Part shown: one piece after another, positions 53,406-62,453 of the stretch
Layout: every line of letters begins with the position of its first letter
How positions within the stretch are numbered: position 1 is the first letter of the stretch
Source: Desulfurobacteriaceae bacterium
GTDB taxonomy: Bacteria; Aquificota; Aquificia; Desulfurobacteriales; Desulfurobacteriaceae
Direction of reading: 5' to 3'
Length of the DNA: 64,000 nt
Assembly: GCA_027068415.1 (NCBI GenBank)
Contig: JAMOTD010000014.1
Coordinates: forward strand, 62,001-126,000
Made by a program: the position numbers and the translations under genes
Notes under the pieces: generated by a model
Told to the model about the DNA's origin: nothing
Databases searched by the model: none
The model's input: the letters and a program-made list of their open reading frames with translations, nothing else

Positions 53406-54530
53406 ATGATATACGATGTTATCGTTTCCGGCCTGGGGCCGGCCGGTTCCTCATTTTTAAAGAGGCTTTCCGGCTCGGGGCTTAAAGTCCTTGCCTTTGA
53501 TAAGGATGAGTTCCCCAGGAGAAAGCCCTGTGCCGGAGGTCTGACGGTAAAGGCCTACAACCTCCTTAACGGCCTGTTTCCCGGTTTAGAAAAGGTTGTA
53601 AGGGTTTCCAGCAAAAGCATAGAGCTCCACTACAAAGACCACTCTGCCGAAATTTCCGCCCCTACAGTCTTAACCTACCTTACCGATAGAGGGGAGCTTG
53701 ACGGCTACCTCTTTGAGCTCCTTCCCCACAGAGAGTTTGAAGTCCACACGGGAGAAAAGTGCCTCTCTGTAGAGAGGTTGAGCGACGAGAACCTTTCGGT
53801 AAAGACTGATAAGGACTCTTACATCTGTCGTACTCTTGTCGTCTGTGAGGGTGTAAACAGCAGGATTGCTTCCCGGTTTAAGATTAAGAAGGATATCGGC
53901 TTTACCTACGAGATTGACGTTGAGTTTAATTACGGCAGCAGAATCGTTATTGACTTTTCTGGGTTTTCTTGGGGGTACTACTGGGCTTTTCCCAAAGGCG
54001 ATTTTATAACTACCGGAGTAGGGGAGTTTAAGAGCAGGGAGCTCTTTAAGAGGTTGAGGGAGCTCTTAAATGGATTTAACGCAAAACACGGCTTCAGAGG
54101 TAGGATTCTTTGGGAGAGGGGATTTCCCATTCCCGCCGGCAAAAAGAATAACGACGTTTACAGGAATAGGGTTCTCTTCCTCGGGGATTCGGGAGGCCTC
54201 GTTGACCCCCTGACCGGAGAGGGAATTTACTACGCCGCAAGGAGCGGGGTTATAGCGGCGGAGGTCGTTAAGTCGGCCTTTGCGAAGGGAGACCTTTCAA
54301 GGCTCTCTGTCTATAAAGCCTGGGTTGACGGGGAGATGGGGGAGGAGTTTAAGTGGGCAAGGGTTGTCGGAAAGCTCTTTTTTCCCTTGAGAGGATTTAA
54401 CTTTTACCTCCTGAAGCGCTCAAAGGAACTCCCCCTCCTTGCAGCACGGCTCCTTTCGGGGGATATTTCCTATAAGGAGGGATTTTTCTCTTACCTTAAA
54501 CTTGTTCCAAAAGCCCTCTTTAAATTTTAG
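53406..54530 (+). CDS. Geranylgeranyl reductase family flavoprotein
   Basis: This 374-residue FAD enzyme has the dinucleotide-binding start VIVSGLGPAGSSFL, the DKDEFPRRKPCAGGLT motif conserved in geranylgeranyl reductases, and the second FAD motif LFLGDSGGLVDPLTGEGIYYAARSG. Members saturate prenyl chains of quinones, chlorophyll or archaeal lipids. Here a menaquinone side chain or lipid is plausible. GGGGAG precedes the ATG. It begins a four-gene run with the methyltransferase, galU and lon. Confidence 0.85.
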   Translation: MIYDVIVSGLGPAGSSFLKRLSGSGLKVLAFDKDEFPRRKPCAGGLTVKAYNLLNGLFPGLEKVVRVSSKSIELHYKDHSAEISAPTVLTYLTDRGELDGYLFELLPHREFEVHTGEKCLSVERLSDENLSVKTDKDSYICRTLVVCEGVNSRIASRFKIKKDIGFTYEIDVEFNYGSRIVIDFSGFSWGYYWAFPKGDFITTGVGEFKSRELFKRLRELLNGFNAKHGFRGRILWERGFPIPAGKKNNDVYRNRVLFLGDSGGLVDPLTGEGIYYAARSGVIAAEVVKSAFAKGDLSRLSVYKAWVDGEMGEEFKWARVVGKLFFPLRGFNFYLLKRSKELPLLAARLLSGDISYKEGFFSYLKLVPKALFKF

Positions 54531-54550
54531 GCTTACAGGAGGATGGGAGA

Positions 54551-55750
54551 GTGCTTCAGGTCTCAATTAAGCGAGGAAGGGAAAAGAGGATAAAAGGATT
54601 CCACCCGTGGGTATATAAAAACGACATTCTCTCGTTTTCAAGGAGACCTAAGCCGGGGGAGCTCTGCGTAGTCAGGGACTACAAGGGAGGCTTCCTCGCA
54701 AAGGGCTACATAAACCCCGACAGCTACATTGCAATAAGGATTTTGACCTTTAAAAAGGACGAGGAGATAGACTATGACTTCTTCGTAAGGAGGATTTCCG
54801 AAGCCCTTGCCTACAGGAGAGAGCTCGTTCCCGATAACTGTACCGCCTTCAGGCTAATCCACTCTGAGGCCGACTACCTTCCCGGCCTCATTGCTGACTA
54901 CTACGACGGCTACCTTGTTATTCAGGTTACTACCCTCGGAATGGAGATTTTGAAGGAGACCGTCGTAAGGGCTCTCGTTGAGGTTGTTAAGCCCAAGGGA
55001 ATTTACGAGAAGTCAACCGTTCAAACCAGGGAGCTTGAGGGGCTTCCCCTTGTTGAGCAGTCCCTCTACGGAGACATTCCCGAGAGGGTCGTAATCCTTG
55101 AGAACGGAATAAAGTTTAACGTTCAGATTATCGGAGGCCAGAAGACCGGCTACTTCCTTGACCAGAGGGAGAACAAGCTCCTCTTCGCAAGGGAGTTTGT
55201 AAGGGAGGGAGACAGGGTCTTGGATGCCTTCTGCCATCTCGGGGGCTTCGGCATCCACGCCGCCGTAATCGGTAAGGCGGGGGAGGTCGTAGCACTTGAC
55301 AGCTCCCAGCTTGCCCTTGAGCTTGCCAAGGAGAACGCAGAGCTTAACGGCGTTGCCGACAGGTTTAAGTTCGTTAAGGGGGACGCCTTTAAGGTCTTAA
55401 AAAAGATGGCTCAGGAGGGGGAGAAGTTTGACTCAATAGTAATTGACCCCCCGGCCTTTGCAAAGAGCAGAACTGTTCTTGAGCAGGCAAAGAGGGGGTA
55501 TAAGGAGCTTTTCTTAAGGGGCTTAAAGATGTTAAAGCCCGGCGGCAGGATTGTGGTCTGCTCATGCTCCCACCACGTTACTCCCCCAATCCTTGAGGAG
55601 ATTCTCCTCTCTGCCGCTTATGACACCAGAACCCCCTTAAGGGTTCTCTACACGACCTATCAGGCAAAAGATCACCCCTTCGTCCTTCAAATACCCGAGA
55701 GCAGGTACTTAAAGTGCATCTTTGCAAGGAGATTTGAGTGGGAGGTTTAG
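54551..55750 (+). CDS. PUA-domain 23S rRNA cytosine methyltransferase (RlmI-like)
   Basis: This 399-residue protein has an N-terminal PUA domain (GFHPWVYKNDI, PGELCVVRDYKGGFLAKGYINPDS), a central EEHxxD-like domain (LIHSEADYLPGLIADYYDG) and a Rossmann methyltransferase domain. SAM is bound by VLDAFCHLGGFGIHA; IDPPAFAKSR and CSCSHHV supply the catalytic region. E. coli RlmI makes m5C1962 in 23S rRNA. The start is a GTG with AGGAGG about 9 bases upstream. Its stop abuts the galU ATG. Confidence 0.9.
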   Translation: MLQVSIKRGREKRIKGFHPWVYKNDILSFSRRPKPGELCVVRDYKGGFLAKGYINPDSYIAIRILTFKKDEEIDYDFFVRRISEALAYRRELVPDNCTAFRLIHSEADYLPGLIADYYDGYLVIQVTTLGMEILKETVVRALVEVVKPKGIYEKSTVQTRELEGLPLVEQSLYGDIPERVVILENGIKFNVQIIGGQKTGYFLDQRENKLLFAREFVREGDRVLDAFCHLGGFGIHAAVIGKAGEVVALDSSQLALELAKENAELNGVADRFKFVKGDAFKVLKKMAQEGEKFDSIVIDPPAFAKSRTVLEQAKRGYKELFLRGLKMLKPGGRIVVCSCSHHVTPPILEEILLSAAYDTRTPLRVLYTTYQAKDHPFVLQIPESRYLKCIFARRFEWEV

Positions 55751-56617
55751 ATGATTAGGAAAGCCGTAATTCCCGTTGCGGGGCTCGGAACCCGCTTTTT
55801 ACCGGCCACCAAGGCCCAGCCCAAGGAGATGCTTCCCATTGTTGATAAGCCGGTAATTCAGTACATCGTAGAAGAGGCCGTAGAGGCTGGAATAAGGCAG
55901 ATTATCTTCGTTACCGGTAAGCACAAGAGGGCAATTGAAGACCACTTTGACAGGAACTTGGAGCTTGAGAGGGCTTTAGAGGAGAAGGGGAAAGAGGAGC
56001 TCTTAAAGCTCGTTAAAGAGATTTCTGAGCTTGCAGACTTTATCTACATAAGGCAGAAGGAGCCCCTCGGCCTCGGCCACGCCATTTTAACGGCGGAGCC
56101 GGCGGTGGGAAACGAGCCCTTTGCCGTTTTCCTCGGAGACGACGTTATGGTCTCAGAGCCCCCTGCTATAAAACAGCTGATGGAGGTCTTTGACAGGTTT
56201 AAGTGTTCGGTCCTCGGCCTTCAAGAGGTTCCTCCCGAAGAGGTTAGCAAGTACGGAATTGCCGGAGGGAAGGAGGTTGAGCCCGGCGTTATAAAGGTTG
56301 ACAAACTCGTTGAAAAGCCCTCTCCCGAAGAGGCCCCCGGGAACCTTGCAATTGCCGGAAGGTACATTTTAACTCCGGGAATCTTTGAGATGTTGAGGAG
56401 AACCGAGCCCGGTAAGGGGGGGGAGATTCAGCTTACAGACGCGATAGCTAAGCTCTCAGAGAGGGAGGCCATATATGGTAGGATAATGGAAGGTAAGCGT
56501 TATGATACAGGAAATAAGCTGGGCTTCTTAGAGGCTACAGTTGACTTTGCCCTTTCAAGGGAAGACCTTAGGGAACCTTTCCTACAATTTTTAAGGAGAA
56601 AACTGGAGAAGGAGTAG
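55751..56617 (+). CDS. galU: UTP-glucose-1-phosphate uridylyltransferase
   Basis: This 288-residue nucleotidyltransferase makes UDP-glucose for envelope polysaccharides. It has the signature VIPVAGLGTRFLPATKAQPKEMLPI, the Mg site FLGDDV, and VDKLVEKPSPEEAPGNLAIAGRY. The length is typical. It starts immediately after the upstream stop, 3 bases before lon on the other side. Confidence 0.96.
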   Translation: MIRKAVIPVAGLGTRFLPATKAQPKEMLPIVDKPVIQYIVEEAVEAGIRQIIFVTGKHKRAIEDHFDRNLELERALEEKGKEELLKLVKEISELADFIYIRQKEPLGLGHAILTAEPAVGNEPFAVFLGDDVMVSEPPAIKQLMEVFDRFKCSVLGLQEVPPEEVSKYGIAGGKEVEPGVIKVDKLVEKPSPEEAPGNLAIAGRYILTPGIFEMLRRTEPGKGGEIQLTDAIAKLSEREAIYGRIMEGKRYDTGNKLGFLEATVDFALSREDLREPFLQFLRRKLEKE

Positions 56618-56620
56618 AAG

Positions 56621-59056
56621 ATGGCGGAAATGATGCAGGGGCCAATTTCTGAGCCCAAGTTCCCTGAGGAGCTCCCGGTTCTGCCTTTAAGGGACGTTGT
56701 TGTCTTTCCGATGATGATAGCTCCCCTCTTCGTCGGAAGGCCTTTCTCTTTAAATGCAGTTGAGGAGGCTTTAAGGGAGCACAAACTCATATTCCTTGCG
56801 ACCCAAAAAGATAAGGAGACCGAAGAGCCTACGAGGGAAGACCTCTACGATTACGGTACCGTCGCCGTGATTTTAAAGGCGATGAAGATGGGCGACGGTA
56901 GGGTGAAGATTCTCGTTCAGGGTTTGGGTAGGGCCAAGATAAAGGAACTCAAGCGAGAGGACGGCTTTTATAAAGCCCTTTTAGAGTACCTTCAGGAACC
57001 CGAGTACAGGCCCAAGACCATTGAAGAGGAAGCTCTCGTTAAGCTGGTTAAAGACCAGCTTGAGAGGGTTGTTGCCCTCGGCAAGCAAATTCCCCCCGAT
57101 ATAGTTGCAATCCTTCGCTCAATTGAGGACCCCGGCCGCCTTGCAGACCTGATTGCCGCCCAGATTGACCTCTCAACGGAAGAGGCTATAGAGCTCCTTT
57201 CAACCGAAGACCCCATAGAGAGGCTAAAGAAAATCAGCGAGAAGCTTGAGCACGAAATCAAGGTTCTTGAGGTTCAGGAGCTCATCAGGACAAAGGCCAG
57301 AGAGTCTATGGAGAAGGAGCAGAAGGAGTACTTCTTAAGGCAGCAGCTAAAGGCAATCAGGAAGGAGCTGGGGGAAGAGGAGGAGAAGAGCAAGGAGATT
57401 GAGGAGTACAGGGAGAAAATTAAAAAAGCCAAGATGCCTAAAGAGGTTGAGGAGGCTGTCTTAAAGGAGCTTGCCCGCCTTGAGAAAATGCACCCCGAGT
57501 CTGCCGAGGCCGGGGTTTTGAGAACTTGGCTTGAGTGGATGATAGAGCTCCCCTGGTCTAAGAGGACAAGGGATAAGCTTGACATAGAGAGGGCGAGGAA
57601 AATCCTTGACGAAGACCACTACGACCTTGAAAAGGTTAAGAGCAGGATTTTGGAATACTTGGCCGTAAAGGCTTTAATGAAAAAGAGGAAGAAGAAGGTT
57701 AAAGAGGTAAAGCAGCCGACAATCTGCTTTGTTGGGCCTCCGGGAGTCGGTAAAACATCCCTTGCCCGCTCAATTGCGAGGGCTTTGGGAAGGAAGTTCG
57801 TTAGAATCTCCCTCGGAGGAGTTAGGGACGAGGCCGAAATAAGGGGACACCGGAGAACTTACGTCGGTGCAATGCCGGGGAAAATCATTCAGGCCTTAAG
57901 GAAGGCCGGAACTAAGAACCCCGTAATTCTCCTTGATGAAATTGACAAGATGGCCTCGGACTTCAGGGGAGACCCTGCCGCAGCTCTCTTAGAGGTTCTT
58001 GACCCCGAGCAGAACAAGGAGTTTGTTGACAACTACATAAACCACCCCTTTGACCTCTCGGAAGTCCTCTTTATAGCAACTGCAAACACTCCCCATACGA
58101 TTCCGGAGCCCCTCTACGACAGGCTTGAAGTCTTAAATATCCCCGGCTACACCGAATACGAGAAGCTCCAGATAGCCAAGAAGTACATCGTTCCGAAGCA
58201 GATGAAGAACCACGCCCTAACCGAGAGCGACATTGAGTTTACCGACTCTGCGCTCCTCCACATAATAAGGCACTACACCAGGGAGGCCGGCGTAAGGAAC
58301 CTTGACAGGAAAATTGCGGCGGTTTGCCGTAAAGTTGCCCTCTGGCTCAGCGAGGGTAAGGAGAAGAAGTACAGGATTACCAAGAAGATGGTTGAGAAGA
58401 TTTTGGGAGCTCCCAAGTTTATCCCCGAGCTTGAGCTGGGAGAGGACGAGGTAGGGGTTGCAACCGGCCTTGCCTGGACTCCCGTAGGGGGAGACGTCCT
58501 CTTCATAGAGGCGGTAGTTACGAAAGGTAGCGGAAGGCTAATCCTTACGGGAAGGCTCGGGGAGGTTATGAAGGAGTCTGCCCAGGCGGCCCTGGGCTTT
58601 ATAAAGGCCAACGCCGATAAGTACAAAATCAAGGACGACTTCTCAAAGATTGACATTCACGTTCACGTTCCCGCCGGCGCAATTCCTAAAGACGGCCCCT
58701 CTGCCGGTATAACAATTGCTACGGCGATGCTTTCGGCGTTGACGGGAAGGAAGGTTCACAAAGACGTTGCAATGACCGGAGAGATTACCCTCGGAGGTAA
58801 AGTTCTGCCGGTAGGAGGGCTGAAGGAGAAGATTTTGGCCGCCCTCAGGTACGGGGTTAAGACCGTAATTCTGCCCGAGAAGAACAGGCAGGAGGTTATG
58901 GAGGAGCTCCCCGAGGAGGCCAAGAAGAAGGTTAAGCTCCTCTTCGTTGATAGAGTGGAGCCTGTCTTTGAAACTGCCCTCTACCCAGAAGAGGAAAAGG
59001 GTAAGAAGCGCAAAGACAGGAGTAAGAGCAATAAGGAGAAAGAGAAGGTCTCTTAA
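56621..59056 (+). CDS. lon: ATP-dependent protease Lon
   Basis: This 811-residue quality-control protease has an N-terminal substrate-binding LON domain ([23 protein letters not shown]), a coiled-coil linker and an AAA+ domain (Walker [14 protein letters not shown], Walker [10 protein letters not shown]). The C-terminal peptidase has catalytic Ser in KDGPSAGIT and Lys in [12 protein letters not shown] Lys/Ser-rich tail of ~20 residues ends it. A strong terminator follows. Confidence 0.97.
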   Translation: MAEMMQGPISEPKFPEELPVLPLRDVVVFPMMIAPLFVGRPFSLNAVEEALREHKLIFLATQKDKETEEPTREDLYDYGTVAVILKAMKMGDGRVKILVQGLGRAKIKELKREDGFYKALLEYLQEPEYRPKTIEEEALVKLVKDQLERVVALGKQIPPDIVAILRSIEDPGRLADLIAAQIDLSTEEAIELLSTEDPIERLKKISEKLEHEIKVLEVQELIRTKARESMEKEQKEYFLRQQLKAIRKELGEEEEKSKEIEEYREKIKKAKMPKEVEEAVLKELARLEKMHPESAEAGVLRTWLEWMIELPWSKRTRDKLDIERARKILDEDHYDLEKVKSRILEYLAVKALMKKRKKKVKEVKQPTICFVGPPGVGKTSLARSIARALGRKFVRISLGGVRDEAEIRGHRRTYVGAMPGKIIQALRKAGTKNPVILLDEIDKMASDFRGDPAAALLEVLDPEQNKEFVDNYINHPFDLSEVLFIATANTPHTIPEPLYDRLEVLNIPGYTEYEKLQIAKKYIVPKQMKNHALTESDIEFTDSALLHIIRHYTREAGVRNLDRKIAAVCRKVALWLSEGKEKKYRITKKMVEKILGAPKFIPELELGEDEVGVATGLAWTPVGGDVLFIEAVVTKGSGRLILTGRLGEVMKESAQAALGFIKANADKYKIKDDFSKIDIHVHVPAGAIPKDGPSAGITIATAMLSALTGRKVHKDVAMTGEITLGGKVLPVGGLKEKILAALRYGVKTVILPEKNRQEVMEELPEEAKKKVKLLFVDRVEPVFETALYPEEEKGKKRKDRSKSNKEKEKVS

Positions 59057-59057
59057 A

Positions 59058-59085
59058 GGGGGGGGTGACCGCCCCCCCCTTTTTT
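59058..59085 (+). terminator. Strong Rho-independent terminator of lon
   Basis: Eight G and eight C form a perfect stem around TGACCG, followed by six T, 2 bases after the lon stop. Confidence 0.88.
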
Positions 59086-59126
59086 CGCCATAGAGTTAAT
59101 ATAACCTAACTATCTTTGTAGTGGCT

Positions 59127-59363
59127 ATGGCGGAACTCCTTTTTACTCTCTCCCTTCTGCTCCTTTCCGGCTACTGGCTCTGGAAGTCTGCCTTCAAGAA
59201 GCCCTCCTGTAAGGGGTGCTCTAACTCTCCTTTCTGCGGAGCATCGCCTTCTTTATCTCAAATGCCGCCGAGGCCATCAGCCCTACAGTTGAGACTATCA
59301 GGCCCGTGGGAACAATTACGTTGTAGTCGTAGGTTATCTCAAGAGCGAGGACGACTGCTGTAA
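59127..59363 (+). CDS. Small Cys-rich membrane protein, C-terminal end uncertain
   Basis: An ATG opens a frame with one membrane helix (LLFTLSLLLLSGYWLW), then KKPSCKGCSNSPFCG, a layout like the FeoB-associated Cys-rich membrane proteins. After the cysteines the frame continues 46 codons antisense to the end of the ClC gene with no protein-like character. The original gene probably ended near 59225 and lost its stop, or the tail is real but not functional. No feoB is nearby. Confidence 0.4.
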   Translation: MAELLFTLSLLLLSGYWLWKSAFKKPSCKGCSNSPFCGASPSLSQMPPRPSALQLRLSGPWEQLRCSRRLSQERGRLL

Positions 59364-60483
59364 AGGGTATCTTCATCACCACCCCTACGAAGACCGCCGC
59401 TCCCACGGCTGCAAAGTAGAAGGGCTCAACGGCAAACCCCAGTCCCCTTAATCCCTCGCCGAATCCGTACCCAATCAGTGCCCCTATGCTCATCAGGGTT
59501 ATAAAGAGCCCTCCCACGGCGTTTGAGTAGAGGGAGACGGCGTTTGCCACAATTCTGAGGATTACGAGGGAGAAGATAACCGTAAGGGGAACGTGGAGCT
59601 TGCTGTTTATGAGGGCTTCAACAACCTGATGGCCGGAGAACCCGGCGTAGGGAGTTATTTTGAGTAAAGTTCCGACTGTAATACCTCCTATTAGTGAGGT
59701 TAGAATAGCCTTTTGGATTCTTGTCAGCTTCTTTGAGGCCAAGGAGCTCAGGTAGAAGAGGACTTTATCCCTCAGGGTAAGGTAGAGGTAAACTCCGATT
59801 AGGATTACCGGAATAAAGAGGAGAATTGAGAGAACGTAGTCGGGGTGGATTTCCTTTCCGGTTGAGTAGTTGAAGATTATGGGCTTTAAGAATGAGAGGG
59901 CTATGAGGAAAGAGGTGAAGCTCCCCAGCAGAACGAAACCGACAAAGTCCTTGATAAGGGTGTAGGCAACGTTCTCAACTGCAAAGAGGACTCCGGTAAT
60001 CGGAGAGACGAAGACGGCCGCAATTCCGCTGCTTGCCCCTATTCCGATTGCAACCTTCAGGAGCTCTTTTGGGAGCTTAAAAGCCCTGTTAAGCCTGTAG
60101 GCAATCATCGTTCCTATTGCGGCAGAAGGCCCCTCGTTCCCCACGGCAAAGCCGCTCCCTATTGAGAGGGCTGAGGCGATAATCTTGAGGGCAAGGTCTG
60201 AAGTGGTAAAGGTCAGTCTGTTCTCCTCAAGGGCTTTTGCGATTTCCCTTACTCCGTACTCCCTCGCCCTCTCGCTGTAGAGGATTATCAGGTTAACAAT
60301 CAGGATTGAAGAGGTGGTTATAAAGACTACGTACCACCAGGGAAGAGAAGGGATTGTTTTGAAGGGCTCTCCCAAGTAGAGGATGTAGGAGAGGCTCTCT
60401 GTCAGAAAAACGTAGAAGGCTATGGCCAGACCGGTGAGAAGGCCGGTTAAAAGGGAGAGGATAAGGAGCTTGCTCTTCCACAT
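59221..60483 (-). CDS. ClC-type chloride channel/transporter
   Basis: This 420-residue membrane protein has about ten helices and the ClC selectivity motifs: GSGFAVGNEGPSAAIG (GxEGP region), GASSGIAAVFVSPITGVLFAVE and GGLFITLMSIGALIGYGFGEG. The gating Glu of transporters is present in NEGP. No CBS domains follow. There is no good Shine-Dalgarno before the ATG at 60483. It lies downstream of pepA across a palindrome. Confidence 0.92.
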   Translation of the reverse strand: MWKSKLLILSLLTGLLTGLAIAFYVFLTESLSYILYLGEPFKTIPSLPWWYVVFITTSSILIVNLIILYSERAREYGVREIAKALEENRLTFTTSDLALKIIASALSIGSGFAVGNEGPSAAIGTMIAYRLNRAFKLPKELLKVAIGIGASSGIAAVFVSPITGVLFAVENVAYTLIKDFVGFVLLGSFTSFLIALSFLKPIIFNYSTGKEIHPDYVLSILLFIPVILIGVYLYLTLRDKVLFYLSSLASKKLTRIQKAILTSLIGGITVGTLLKITPYAGFSGHQVVEALINSKLHVPLTVIFSLVILRIVANAVSLYSNAVGGLFITLMSIGALIGYGFGEGLRGLGFAVEPFYFAAVGAAVFVGVVMKIPFTAVVLALEITYDYNVIVPTGLIVSTVGLMASAAFEIKKAMLRRKES

Positions 60484-60495
60484 CTTTGAAGGAGA

Positions 60496-60517
60496 AAGAG
60501 GGGGAGCTCCCCCTCTT
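60496..60517. terminator. Perfect 22-base palindrome between pepA and the ClC gene
   Basis: AAGAGGGGGAG and its exact complement form 11-base arms with no spacer, centred on GAGCTC and covering the pepA stop. As RNA it would make a long stem with a tight AGCT turn; a T-tract lies on the plus-strand side. Confidence 0.55.
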
Positions 60518-61949
60518 ACTTTTTAATTTCTGTAATGAGCTGGGCTACAGTTCTGACCGGCTGGCCAGTTGCCCCTTGAGAGTAGTACTTCCACTCCCTA
60601 TCAAGGAAGGCCGGGCCTGCTATGTCAAGGTGTGCCCAGCTCTTAACTTTCTCTCCGTCAACGAACTTCTTTAAGAAGAGGGCGGCCGTTATTGCCCCTC
60701 CGTACCTGCTCTTTCCTACGTTCTGGATGTCTGCGTAGGCCCCCTTAATCTCCTCCTCAAGGTCTTCGTCAAGGGGCATTCTCCAGAGCTTTTCCCCGCT
60801 CTCCCTTGAGATTGAGCAGAGCTCCTTCGCAAGACCGTCATCTTCAGTAAAGAGGCCGCTCGTGTAGTGGCCGAGGGCCACGACGCACGCTCCTGTAAGT
60901 GTTGCCATGTCAATCATCAGGTCGGGCTCAAGCTCGCTTCCGTAAATCAGGGCGTCTGCAAGGATTAGCCTTCCCTCTGCGTCTGTTGAGTGGACTTCAA
61001 CGCTTACGCCGTTTTTGTAAACGATTATGTCGTCGGGCCTGTAGGCCTTTCCGTCGGGCATGTTCTCAACGGTAGGAATGAGGCCGTGGACTTCAACGTC
61101 GGGGCGGAGCTCCCCAACAGCCTTCATAATCCCGAGGACGGCACATGCCCCCGCCTTATCAGACTTCATCGTCTTCATAAACTGCTCTGGTTTAATGTTT
61201 AGGCCGCCGCTGTCAAAGGTGACTCCCTTACCTACCAGAACTACCCTCTTCTTTGCCTTCTTGGGCTTGTAGGTCAGGTGGATAAACCTGGGCGGGTTCT
61301 TACTGCCCTTACCAACGGTCAGAATTCCTACCATCTGGTTCTTCTCTAACTTCTTCTCGTCAAAGACCTTACACTCAAAACCGTACTCCTGTGCAAGCTC
61401 CTTTGCGACCTCTGCTAACTTCTCAGGAGTGATAACGTTCCCCGGCTCGTTTACGAGCTCCCTCGCAAAGTTTGTGGCCTCTGCAAGAACCCTTCCCAGC
61501 TCAAAGGCCTCTTTAAATTCCTTCTGACCTGCAACGGTTAACCTCTCAATTTCCTCTTTTTTATCCTTCTTGTACTTATCAAACCGGTAGCTTCCGATTA
61601 TCAGGCCTTCGGCTGTGGCCTTTGCTCCCTTCTCCTTGAGCTTGTCAACCCCTAAAAGCTCGCAGACCACCTTTTTGGCCTTGAGCTCCCCTGCCTTCCT
61701 TATCCCCTTTGCCGCCGCAAGCCTTACGGCCTCAGAATCAACCTCGCTCTTCTTCCCGAGGCCTACGTAGATTACCCTCTTAAAGGCCTCCCCGGGCAGA
61801 ACTGCAACCTCTCCCCTCTTACCGCCGAAAGAGAGGGCCTTTAGCCTCTCCCTCTCCTCCTTCTCAACCTCTTTCAGTCCCTCGTAAACTCCGGTAATGA
61901 GGGCGTCTGCCTTTTTACCCTTAATCTCACTCTTAAACTCAACCTTCAT
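60516..61949 (-). CDS. pepA: Leucyl aminopeptidase
   Basis: This 477-residue M17 family aminopeptidase removes N-terminal residues and in some bacteria also binds DNA. Two-metal site motifs are present: KGVTFDSGGLNIKP, MKSDKAGACAVLG and the signature STDAEGRLILADAL, with metal ligands intact, and the N-terminal hexamerisation domain precedes. It is cytoplasmic. It starts 12 bases after the upstream membrane-protein gene. Confidence 0.95.
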   Translation of the reverse strand: MKVEFKSEIKGKKADALITGVYEGLKEVEKEERERLKALSFGGKRGEVAVLPGEAFKRVIYVGLGKKSEVDSEAVRLAAAKGIRKAGELKAKKVVCELLGVDKLKEKGAKATAEGLIIGSYRFDKYKKDKKEEIERLTVAGQKEFKEAFELGRVLAEATNFARELVNEPGNVITPEKLAEVAKELAQEYGFECKVFDEKKLEKNQMVGILTVGKGSKNPPRFIHLTYKPKKAKKRVVLVGKGVTFDSGGLNIKPEQFMKTMKSDKAGACAVLGIMKAVGELRPDVEVHGLIPTVENMPDGKAYRPDDIIVYKNGVSVEVHSTDAEGRLILADALIYGSELEPDLMIDMATLTGACVVALGHYTSGLFTEDDGLAKELCSISRESGEKLWRMPLDEDLEEEIKGAYADIQNVGKSRYGGAITAALFLKKFVDGEKVKSWAHLDIAGPAFLDREWKYYSQGATGQPVRTVAQLITEIKK

Positions 61950-61961
61950 CTCCCACCTCCT

Positions 61962-62453
61962 CTAACCTTTCTGGTCAAACTCTTTAAGTGCGGGGCTTCT
62001 CCTTCCCTTCCTGTAGTTCTCAATCTCCTGAGGAATTAACTTCCTCAGCTTCCTCTGGATTATGAAGTTGAGTACGAAAATTGTAAAGACCGGAAGAGAA
62101 GCCCCTACAAAGGCGCTCTTTACGTTCATTGAGAGGACTTTGAAGGCCTCTCCCGAGTACTGAACGACGAAGTCAATTAACAGGAAAAAGAGGTAGAGTG
62201 AAACGATAAAGTAAACCTGCTTTACGTATTCAACGTAGTCAAGGATTATTGCGGTAAGGAAGGTAATTTTGAAGCTGAAGGTTAAAGCGTAGGCAAATCC
62301 CCCGGGCTTTATTGCGTTTAGGGGCAGAAAGTCTCCCCTCTGGCTCTCTGTAAGGAACTTTAATGCCGCGTTTATTCTCATCAGTCCCGTAATTGTGGGA
62401 AGGGCAATAATCAGGAAAACTACCAAACCCCACAGAAGCATAGTCCAGCTCAT
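61962..62453 (-). CDS. Hypothetical membrane protein
   Basis: This 163-residue protein has about four membrane helices (residues 5-25, 53-72, 80-100 and 115-135) and a charged cytoplasmic tail (RKLRKLIPQEIENYRKGRR). I do not recognise the family. It overlaps the upstream TPR gene by 4 bases (ATGA) and precedes pepA, so it is in the same transcript. Confidence 0.65.
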   Translation of the reverse strand: MSWTMLLWGLVVFLIIALPTITGLMRINAALKFLTESQRGDFLPLNAIKPGGFAYALTFSFKITFLTAIILDYVEYVKQVYFIVSLYLFFLLIDFVVQYSGEAFKVLSMNVKSAFVGASLPVFTIFVLNFIIQRKLRKLIPQEIENYRKGRRSPALKEFDQKG

